DNA from: Methanofastidiosum sp964630765
GTDB lineage: Archaea > Methanobacteriota_B > Thermococci > Methanofastidiosales > Methanofastidiosaceae
Assembly (NCBI GenBank): GCA_964630765.1
Contig: CAZVXE010000021.1
Location: forward strand, 1-20,880
DNA: 20,880 nucleotides
Direction: 5' to 3'
Below the pieces are notes generated by a model. The model had not been told where the DNA came from and did no database searches. It saw nothing but the letters and a program-made list of their open reading frames with translations. Made by a program: the position numbers and the translations under genes. Below, piece by piece: positions 14,781 to 20,880 of this stretch. The first letter of the stretch is position 1. Each line of letters starts with the position of its first letter.

Positions 14781-16043
14781 TTATCTCCACACTGGATCTC
14801 TCCTAAAGATAAAATCCAAATATCCTTTGAATCTAACAAATGCATACAAAGGCCTATAGAAAATGATAATTATTGGAGAAATTAGAAAATAGGAAAGGTC
14901 CTTCTTCTCTTTTACAACTACTAAAGCAGTTAAAACGGATATTAATTCAAATATCATGTAAGAACAAAATATCATCAAAGAAACCCTAAAATAAAAAATA
15001 AGATACTCGAAGTATTTATCAAAAGTAAATAGAACAGGTAAAACTAACAATATGAATAAAATATTAACAAATCTAAGGCTTAAGAAAACAATATCCATTA
15101 ATACCATATCTGGCGCTGCCACCATTCCTAAAAATCCAAAATGCTTTCTAAAGAAAAGGTCCCTATGCTTCCAAAGAGTTTCAATTTCCCCTCTCGACCA
15201 CCTGACTCTTTGGCGATACCAGGTAGTTAATTTATCTGGGCATATGGTCCATGCTATGGCGTCTGGGGCAAAAAAGACTTTTGCCCTTTTCAATACTTTA
15301 AATGTTAAATCAAAATCTTCAGTTACAGTATCATAGTCATAGTCTCCGACTGTACTAACAAAATTCATTCGAAATGCACCAAAGGCTCCCGGGACTATAA
15401 GTATTGTTCTAAAAAGTGACTGTATTCTTTTACCAATTTCCATTGACATCGTATATTCATAAGCTTGACAATTTGCAAGAATATTATTTCTATTTTCAAC
15501 CTTAATATTTCCGGCAACTGCCATTACATCTTTATCTGAGAACGGTTTTACTATTTCAATTAGTGAATCTATCTCTAGTTTTGTATCTGCATCTACTACT
15601 ATAACAATCTCGTGTTTTGCAATTAATAATCCATAATTTATTGCACCGCTTTTAGAGCCACTCTTTGTTTCTCTTTTAAAAAGTTTTATCTGGCCACGTC
15701 TTGCATAAGGTAAAGATCTGTAATATGACCTATCCGTTGAGCCGTCATCGATTATAATAATCTCCTTTATATCTGCCGGATAACTAGCCTCTATCAAAGA
15801 AAGAATACATTCTTCAATCTTTGATTCTTCGTTATGCATGGGTACAATTATGGAGATAGAAGGTAGAAATTTTAGTTCTGGTAGGGGATTTAGGATTTCT
15901 CTAATTCTCCCTAGTATAATGAAGATAGTTTTAACTATGCTTCGAGTACTATCAAGTAATATTAGAAATAAAGACATTTGGATACCCGTAATAAGTGAAA
16001 ATCCAAAAAACTCAAAGTATTTTTCTATTATTTCTAATATCAT
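14781..16043 (-). CDS. Membrane glycosyltransferase family 2, synthase type
   Basis: This 420-residue polytopic protein is related to poly-N-acetylglucosamine, cellulose and hyaluronan synthases. The N-terminus holds hydrophobic helices (about 12-48). The cytosolic GT-A domain carries SIIVPMHNEE (64-73), IIDDGSTD (D99, D100), VVDADT (D151, D153), VTEDFD (TED 241-243) and RQRVRW (QxxRW 278-282). The C-terminus holds about four helices. TED and QxxRW are the marks of processive, membrane-extruding synthases. The product cannot be read from sequence. It lies 22 bp downstream of the response regulator gene and is probably co-transcribed; ribosome site weak (GTGA). It converges on the gcvH-type gene with 8 bp between stops. 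Confidence 0.88.
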   Translation of the reverse strand: MILEIIEKYFEFFGFSLITGIQMSLFLILLDSTRSIVKTIFIILGRIREILNPLPELKFLPSISIIVPMHNEESKIEECILSLIEASYPADIKEIIIIDDGSTDRSYYRSLPYARRGQIKLFKRETKSGSKSGAINYGLLIAKHEIVIVVDADTKLEIDSLIEIVKPFSDKDVMAVAGNIKVENRNNILANCQAYEYTMSMEIGKRIQSLFRTILIVPGAFGAFRMNFVSTVGDYDYDTVTEDFDLTFKVLKRAKVFFAPDAIAWTICPDKLTTWYRQRVRWSRGEIETLWKHRDLFFRKHFGFLGMVAAPDMVLMDIVFLSLRFVNILFILLVLPVLFTFDKYFEYLIFYFRVSLMIFCSYMIFELISVLTALVVVKEKKDLSYFLISPIIIIFYRPLYAFVRFKGYLDFIFRRDPVWR

Positions 16044-16065
16044 CTATTTCACTAAGGCTGTGCAT

Positions 16066-17598
16066 TTATGAAGGTAATTCCAATGATTCAAAAGCTTCAA
16101 TAACAGAACTTGAATCATCAATCTCAATAGTGTTAATTTTTAAATCATTAAAAGTTTTTTTATAACTATTATCTATTTTAGGAACTGCAACAAAAAAAGC
16201 TTTAGCATAATTTATGTCTTTAGTTTTATTATAAAATGTTTTTATTTCATCTGAAAAAATACCTCGTGGGTCAATATAAATATCAAAAACCACAAAAGGG
16301 TCTTCGTCTTTCAGGTCTCTAAAGGCTCCCATGTCAAATTTCTTTTCAATGCCCTTATAATTAAGTAGTATATTCCTTCTAACATCTAATCCTTTATTTC
16401 TCAATTCTTTTTCTATTTCGCTCAGAATACTTAGTCTCCTTATTAATTTCAATATTTTTGCTCTGTCGGGAACAATTTTCTCCTCTTCTTCCCAAATTGA
16501 TTCATTTACTGTATAAAGTGTTTTACAACTGTTGCATCTTAGACTAATATTTGCTTCGCCATAAAAATCACTACATTTCTCACAGAATACCCAATTTCCA
16601 ATTTTTCTATAATCTACCCCGAGTCTCCTTAATTCTTGGTTACATTTTGGACAAATAAGTTTGCCCTCTTTCATAAATTTATTGGAAAAATTAATAGTAG
16701 AGCAACTGTAATGTTCAATAATCTCTCCTTTTACTAAATTTTCAGATGTACACGAAGGACATTTTAAAACAATTTTATAGTCATATGATTGACAATTTGG
16801 GCATTTGATAATTAGTGGAAGATTCTTCACTTTTTTTATTATGCCATAATTTGAAAGTACATCAATTCTTTCTTGACTGTATTTAATCGCTAAATCTTCT
16901 TCACTCTTTTCTACGACAGTATGGATTTCACAATCTTTTGGGGTAAAGGAAAATAGAGAACTAAAGAATTCGGGTCCACCTTCTGATTCATATATTTGTT
17001 CCAAAGATGTTAAATCTTGTCTTCTTTGAAGAACATTTTTTTCCTTTAATATGTCAATTACTTTTTCAGTTAGTTCTTTGTAGCCAAATGGTTTTTCAAT
17101 GTATGCATTTACAGCAGCCCTGTTAATTGCATCTTTTACAACTTCTAAATCAGAATACCCAGTTATTAAAATTCTTAATATGGAAGGATACTGATCCTTT
17201 ACCTTTGTCAAAAGATCTATTCCTGACATTCCGGGCAAGACGTTATCAGATATTATTAAATCAAAATTAGAGTTTTCTATTTTTTCCATTGCTTCTTCAG
17301 CATTTTGTGAACAAGTTACATTAAAATTGTAATGTGTGACTGACTCCAAAGTATCTTTTAACATTTCTAATATTTCAAGATTATCTTCAATCACCAAAAT
17401 ATCAAATTTATTAGAATAATTTCTCCCATTAACATTATTACTTGAAGATATTTCTTGGGTTGTATTCCTATTGATTTTTTTAGAATCGTTTTTAGGTGTG
17501 TATTCATCTAAATCTAAGGCATTATCTTTTTCATTTTTTTTAATAATTAAATTTTGTTTTAAGTGTATTCTAGGCCGTTTTCGATAGAAGCTTCTCAT
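16066..17598 (-). CDS. Response regulator with multi-zinc-ribbon (TackOD1-like) output region
   Basis: This 510-residue protein has a Lys/Asn/Ser-rich disordered lead (1-63) and a REC domain (64-188: E71-D72, phosphoacceptor D118 in SDNVLPG, T146, K169 in EKPF). A linker follows, then a cysteine-rich region with CPNC (266-269), CPSC (280-283), HYSC (296-299), CPKC (316-319), CEKC (339-342) and CNSC (355-358). This layout resembles the archaeal TackOD1 output domain and predicts two or more zinc sites. The C-terminal part (about 385-510) has KFDMGAF then FVVFDIYID, reminiscent of a PD-(D/E)xK-like core but without the catalytic lysine. No DNA-binding helix-turn-helix is seen, and no histidine kinase is in the window. 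Encoded just upstream of the synthase-type glycosyltransferase. Confidence 0.82.
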   Translation of the reverse strand: MRSFYRKRPRIHLKQNLIIKKNEKDNALDLDEYTPKNDSKKINRNTTQEISSSNNVNGRNYSNKFDILVIEDNLEILEMLKDTLESVTHYNFNVTCSQNAEEAMEKIENSNFDLIISDNVLPGMSGIDLLTKVKDQYPSILRILITGYSDLEVVKDAINRAAVNAYIEKPFGYKELTEKVIDILKEKNVLQRRQDLTSLEQIYESEGGPEFFSSLFSFTPKDCEIHTVVEKSEEDLAIKYSQERIDVLSNYGIIKKVKNLPLIIKCPNCQSYDYKIVLKCPSCTSENLVKGEIIEHYSCSTINFSNKFMKEGKLICPKCNQELRRLGVDYRKIGNWVFCEKCSDFYGEANISLRCNSCKTLYTVNESIWEEEEKIVPDRAKILKLIRRLSILSEIEKELRNKGLDVRRNILLNYKGIEKKFDMGAFRDLKDEDPFVVFDIYIDPRGIFSDEIKTFYNKTKDINYAKAFFVAVPKIDNSYKKTFNDLKINTIEIDDSSSVIEAFESLELPS

Positions 17599-17740
17599 TA
17601 GAATTCCTTTAGCATATTTAGAGATAATAGTTTTTAAGCTTTCTTATTTAAATTAAGAATTATCTATAAAAATTAAAATATATTGAACTAATTGATATAA
17701 GAATTATTCTATATATAAATTATGAAAATAAAAATGGAAT
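17599..17740. promoter_or_regulatory. Intergenic region with response regulator promoter
   Basis: This 142-bp AT-rich gap separates nrdJ (ends 17741) from the response regulator gene. The minus strand reads CTTAATTTAAATAAG at 17643-17657, a TATA candidate predicting a start near 17624 and a 26-nt leader containing AAAGGAAT before the ATG. T-rich minus-strand sequence at 17716-17736 probably ends the nrdJ transcript. Confidence 0.45.
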
Positions 17741-20029
17741 TTAACATTTTGTATATCCACAACATTTGCAGCTTACACAACCTTCAGAGAATACTAATAC
17801 TTCACCACATTCTGGACATTGCGCTGGCATTCCATTACTATTAGCTGTCCCGTTTGAGGTTACTACCAAATCTAGTCTTTCTTGTTTTGTGTTTAGTTCT
17901 TTCTTAATATACCTATCCAAAACTATAGCTATTGCATCGGCACAAGAATGAACTGGTATACCCTCGTCCCATGTAGGCATTGGACATCTGATATGTCTTA
18001 ACTGCTCCAATATAGACTCAATTCCTATTCCAGATCTCAAGGCCAATGATATTAACCTTGCTATTGCTTCATTCTGACTTGCGGGACAACCTCCCGATTT
18101 ACCCATTTGCATAAATATTTCGCAAAGCCCATATTCATCTTCGTTTATAGTAACATAAAGATTACCACAACCAGTTCTTATCTTTTCAGTGAATCCTTTA
18201 GTTACTTTTGGTCTTGGCCTTGGGGCTTTTTGGATAGAAGTTTCTTTTTTATTAACTTTCCCAATATTCAAAACTTGTTCGTCTCTAGATCCATCTCTAT
18301 ATATGGTAGTTCCCTTGAGTCCACTTCTGTAAGCTAATAGATAAGCTTGCATGACATCCTTTTCAGTTGCACTTTTTGGAAAATTAATGGTTTTTGAAAC
18401 TGCGTTATCGGTATACTCTTGAAATGCCGCTTGAATTCTTATATGCCATTCTGGAACAATATCGTGAGCAGTTACAAATATTTTTTTAATGTCTTCAGGT
18501 ATTTCTTCTATATTCTTTAAAGTACCTTCCCTTGCAATTCTCTTCATTAGCTCTTGATTGTAAATTCCTCGCTCATTGGATATTTCTGCAAAAACAGGAT
18601 TAATTTCTAAAAGCTCATCTTTATCCATAACATTTCGGATGTAGGATATTGCGAATATAGGCTCTATTCCACTGGAACTACCTGCTATGAGACTTATAGT
18701 ACCAGTTGGTGCTATTGTAGTTACAGTGGCATTTCTAATTGGCATTTCTCTTCTGTCATGAAATACACTATTTTCAAAATTTGGAAAAGGTCCCCTCTTT
18801 GAAGCAAGTTCTCTTGAAGTTTCAGTAGCTTCTTCTTTAACGAACTTCATTACGATTTTTGCAAGATCGACTGCATCTTCTGAATTGTATGGTACCCCTA
18901 GTTTTAGAAGCATGTCTGCAAATCCCATGACTCCTAATCCTATTTTCCTGTTGCCTTTTGTCATGTCTTCAATTTGAGCCAAAGGATATCTATTAACATC
19001 AATAACATTATCTAGAAAATGGACAGACTTCTTTACAACGTCTCTTAAATGGTCAAAATCTATTTCATATCCTTTATTAGTTTTCTTTAAAAATTTTGAA
19101 AGATTTATAGAACCAAGATTACAAGATTCATAAGGGAGGAGAGGTTGTTCCCCGCAGGGGTTAGTACTTTCAATTTCACCTATAGCGGGAGTTGGATTCC
19201 CTCTGTTTAGCCTATCAATAAATACTATGCCGGGTTCTCCATTTTTCCAAGCCATATGCACTATTAGATTAAAAACTTCTTTTGCACTTAATTTACCATC
19301 TACTTTCCCCGTTCTTGGATTTAAAAGTTCATAGTCTTTTCCATTTTCAAATGCTTCTATAAACTTATCAGTAATTGCCACGGATATATTAAAATTATTA
19401 AGTTTAGTATTCTCTTCTTTACATTTAATGAATTCTAGGATATCAGGGTGGTCCACCCTCAAAATTGCCATATTGGCCCCTCTTCTTGTTCCACCCTGTT
19501 TTATCGTTTCTGTAGCTGTGTCAAATACAGTCATAAAAGAAACTGGGCCACTTGATATACCTTTAGTTGTTAGGACTACATCATTTTTAGGTCTGAGTCT
19601 TGAGAATGAAAAGCCAGTTCCACCGCCACTTTTGTGGATCAAAGCTGTGTATTTTATTGCGTCAAAGATACTATCAATTGAATCTTCAACAGGCAAAACA
19701 AAACATGCAGATAATTGGCCAAGTTCTCTCCCAGCGTTCATCAATGTAGGTGAATTTGGAAGGAACTCAAAATTTGTCATCATTTCATAAAACTCTTTAG
19801 TTAATCCGTCAACATCTGCATTTTCGTCATAAAGTAAATCAGCTATTGCGATACTTTTTGATACTCTTAAAAAGAGATCATTTGGAGTTTCTATGACATT
19901 TCCTTCTTGATCCTTTTTTAGATATCTCCTTTCTAATACTTTTATCGCATTATCTGACAAATTTAATGGCTCTTCTGCATAATCAGTACTACCACCCTTA
20001 TCATAATTATAACCCTCAGAAACTGCCAT
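17741..20029 (-). CDS. nrdJ: Adenosylcobalamin-dependent (class II) ribonucleotide reductase
   Basis: The enzyme makes deoxyribonucleotides using a radical generated from adenosylcobalamin, without oxygen. The 762-residue protein shows NSPTLMNAG (92-100), SACFVLPVEDS with redox C109, the active-site STNPCGE (N290, C292, E294) and SCNLGSINL with C303, the spacing expected for class II enzymes. GVMGFADML and PTGTISLIAGSSSGIEPIF follow. The C-terminus has a TSCPD domain (RTGCGNLYVTINEDEYGLCE to RHIRCPMP) and a Cys-rich tail CPECGEVLVFSEGC then CKCCGYTKC, which re-reduces the active site and may bind zinc. There is no N-terminal ATP-cone, so overall activity control by dATP is not expected. No intein. 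GGAGGG lies about 12 nt before the ATG. Confidence 0.95.
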   Translation of the reverse strand: MAVSEGYNYDKGGSTDYAEEPLNLSDNAIKVLERRYLKKDQEGNVIETPNDLFLRVSKSIAIADLLYDENADVDGLTKEFYEMMTNFEFLPNSPTLMNAGRELGQLSACFVLPVEDSIDSIFDAIKYTALIHKSGGGTGFSFSRLRPKNDVVLTTKGISSGPVSFMTVFDTATETIKQGGTRRGANMAILRVDHPDILEFIKCKEENTKLNNFNISVAITDKFIEAFENGKDYELLNPRTGKVDGKLSAKEVFNLIVHMAWKNGEPGIVFIDRLNRGNPTPAIGEIESTNPCGEQPLLPYESCNLGSINLSKFLKKTNKGYEIDFDHLRDVVKKSVHFLDNVIDVNRYPLAQIEDMTKGNRKIGLGVMGFADMLLKLGVPYNSEDAVDLAKIVMKFVKEEATETSRELASKRGPFPNFENSVFHDRREMPIRNATVTTIAPTGTISLIAGSSSGIEPIFAISYIRNVMDKDELLEINPVFAEISNERGIYNQELMKRIAREGTLKNIEEIPEDIKKIFVTAHDIVPEWHIRIQAAFQEYTDNAVSKTINFPKSATEKDVMQAYLLAYRSGLKGTTIYRDGSRDEQVLNIGKVNKKETSIQKAPRPRPKVTKGFTEKIRTGCGNLYVTINEDEYGLCEIFMQMGKSGGCPASQNEAIARLISLALRSGIGIESILEQLRHIRCPMPTWDEGIPVHSCADAIAIVLDRYIKKELNTKQERLDLVVTSNGTANSNGMPAQCPECGEVLVFSEGCVSCKCCGYTKC

Positions 20030-20245
20030 GCTAATATAAATCCCTCCAATTCATATGTTAGTCCAAACTATTTTATTGATTAATTTGTTAATTATAAATC
20101 TTTTGGTAAACGATTTTTAAAATTTGATATTGCAAAAATTATTCCATTAAAACTGTTTTGATACATCAAAAATATTTCTAATGTTCGATTTGAATGTTTG
20201 TTCTTATATCATTAATTATTTAAATAAATATTATTTTTTTATATT
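20030..20245. promoter_or_regulatory. Divergent nrdJ-hypB promoter region with dyad
   Basis: This 216-bp AT-rich gap holds a minus-strand TATA box GATTTATAAT (20091-20100), predicting an nrdJ leader of about 40 nt. A plus-strand TATA box TATTTAAATAAATA (20217-20230) lies about 24 bp before the hypB ATG, implying a leaderless hypB mRNA. Between them TTTTGAT and ATCAAAA flank the dinucleotide AC (20156-20171), a possible operator. No small gene is seen here. Confidence 0.5.
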
Positions 20246-20880
20246 ATGCATAAAACAGCAAGCATTGACATTGAAAAAGACATCATAAAAGAGAATTCAA
20301 TGATAGCAAATGATAATAGTAAACTTCTAAAGAAATATGGAATTAGATCTTATAATGTAATGGGTGCGATAGGCTCTGGAAAAACTTCTCTAATAGAAAT
20401 TGCCATTGATGCTTTAGTGAAAAAAGGAAAAAACGTTGGCATTATTGCAGGAGATGTAGTTGCTGAGTATGACTCTAATAGATTTAGAAAACACCAATGC
20501 CTTGTAATTCCATTAAATACTGGAAAGGAGTGCCATCTGGATGCACACTTGATATCCCATGAACTGGAAGATCTAGAGGAAAGAGGAATTCTCCAAGACC
20601 TCGATTATTTTATAATGGAAAATGTGGGAAATTTAATATGCCCTTCAGATTTTACACTAGGTGAAGACAAAAGAATTGTTATTGTCAGTGTAAGTGAGGG
20701 AGATGATATAGTATTGAAACATCCAATAATATTCAGGTTTTCAGATGTGTGTATAATCAATAAAATTGATATCGCCGAAGCTGTTGATGCAAGCCCCGAA
20801 AAAATGGAAAGGGATTGTCTTTCGCTTAATCCTAAAATAAAAATTATCAAAACATCTGTAAAGAAAAATATAGGGATATC
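20246..20880 (+). CDS. hypB: Hydrogenase/nickel maturation GTPase HypB (3' end beyond window)
   Basis: HypB is the GTPase that, with HypA, delivers nickel to the large subunit of [NiFe] hydrogenases. The frame is open from ATG 20246 to the right edge (211 complete codons) and shows the P-loop GAIGSGKT (40-47), GDVVAEYDSNRF (69-80), the metal-binding TGKECHLDAH with C96 and H97, ENVGNLICP (125-133) and NKID (172-175, guanine specificity). There is no His-rich N-terminal nickel store. Only about 10-15 residues should be missing. A TATA box about 24 bp upstream and no ribosome site suggest a leaderless transcript. It is divergent from nrdJ. Presence of a hydrogenase elsewhere in the genome is implied. 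Confidence 0.93.
   Translation, partial: MHKTASIDIEKDIIKENSMIANDNSKLLKKYGIRSYNVMGAIGSGKTSLIEIAIDALVKKGKNVGIIAGDVVAEYDSNRFRKHQCLVIPLNTGKECHLDAHLISHELEDLEERGILQDLDYFIMENVGNLICPSDFTLGEDKRIVIVSVSEGDDIVLKHPIIFRFSDVCIINKIDIAEAVDASPEKMERDCLSLNPKIKIIKTSVKKNIGI

Noticed and set aside
17655..17713. Two near-copies of AAGAATTATCTATA about 44 bp apart upstream of the response regulator gene
   Set aside because: They differ by an inserted base and are low-complexity AT sequence, expected by chance here.
19428..19790. A 120-codon plus-strand frame opposite nrdJ
   Set aside because: It lies fully within conserved nrdJ codons on the other strand, with no ribosome site or recognisable protein. Other long antisense frames (for example 376-717, 6169-6432, 15052-15336) were dropped for the same reason.
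20605..20850. An 81-codon minus-strand frame at the right edge
   Set aside because: It is antisense to hypB, whose motifs are unmistakable in the plus strand.
1..20880. tRNA, rRNA, CRISPR arrays, insertion sequences, integrase or attachment sites
   Set aside because: All gaps are short and AT-rich with no cloverleaf, spaced repeats or transposase-like frames; the coding content is ordinary chromosomal.

Overview
The window looks like part of the chromosome of an anaerobic, AT-rich euryarchaeon. The archaeal signs are a threonyl-tRNA synthetase with the archaeal N-terminal editing domain, a Pth2-type peptidyl-tRNA hydrolase, the archaeal families COG1340, DUF373 and COG3273 (PhoU plus TrkA_C), and TATA-box promoters. 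Several of these promoters sit about 25 bp from an ATG, as expected for leaderless mRNAs; other genes have GGTGA or GGAGG ribosome sites. A B12-dependent (class II) ribonucleotide reductase, HypB (nickel insertion for [NiFe] hydrogenase) and a fumarate reductase-type flavoprotein point to anaerobic life. A methanogen-related lineage such as Methanofastidiosales/Theionarchaea is possible, but that is a guess from gene content and composition.

Layout. At 29-1220 (+) lie two tandem PhoU/TrkA_C regulatory proteins. At 3420-1198 (-) is a tightly overlapped trio: COG1340 coiled-coil protein, UPF0045 thiamine-binding protein, DUF373 membrane protein. At 3506-4927 (+) is a fused RCK_N-DHH-DHHA1 protein, a candidate cyclic-dinucleotide phosphodiesterase, and at 4986-5858 (+) a DUF4349 membrane protein. 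Two envelope genes on the minus strand follow: an unlisted 52-residue membrane peptide (6026-5868) and a secreted protein ending in Gly-Cys-Gly-Cys-Gly-Lys (6581-6084).

At 11750-6651 (-) four genes form a compact operon, thrS - fumarate reductase-type flavoprotein - purA - pth2, with junctions of 9, 0 and 0 bp and TTG starts on the last two. At 11874-12419 (+) is ubiX. At 14248-12432 (-) and 14368-14772 (+) are a NifX-like protein, a CoA-disulfide-reductase-like flavoprotein and a divergent lipoyl carrier of GcvH type. The flavoprotein has a Cys-x3-Cys-x2-Cys segment where its NAD(P)H loop should be, and a perfect 20-bp palindrome lies in the NifX-gene promoter. At 17598-14781 (-) a response regulator with a multi-zinc-ribbon output region precedes a synthase-type membrane glycosyltransferase. 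At 20029-17741 (-) is nrdJ, and at 20246-20880 (+) hypB, which runs off the right edge.

How the genes may work together. The PhoU/TrkA_C pair and the RCK-DHH protein suggest cation homeostasis and perhaps cyclic-di-AMP signalling. The purA-flavoprotein pairing could connect AMP synthesis (which yields fumarate downstream) to fumarate reduction. The regulator-glycosyltransferase pair suggests signal-controlled polysaccharide synthesis. The NifX/flavoprotein/GcvH cluster is the best candidate for an undescribed small redox module. I saw no tRNA, rRNA, CRISPR array, insertion sequence or integrase.
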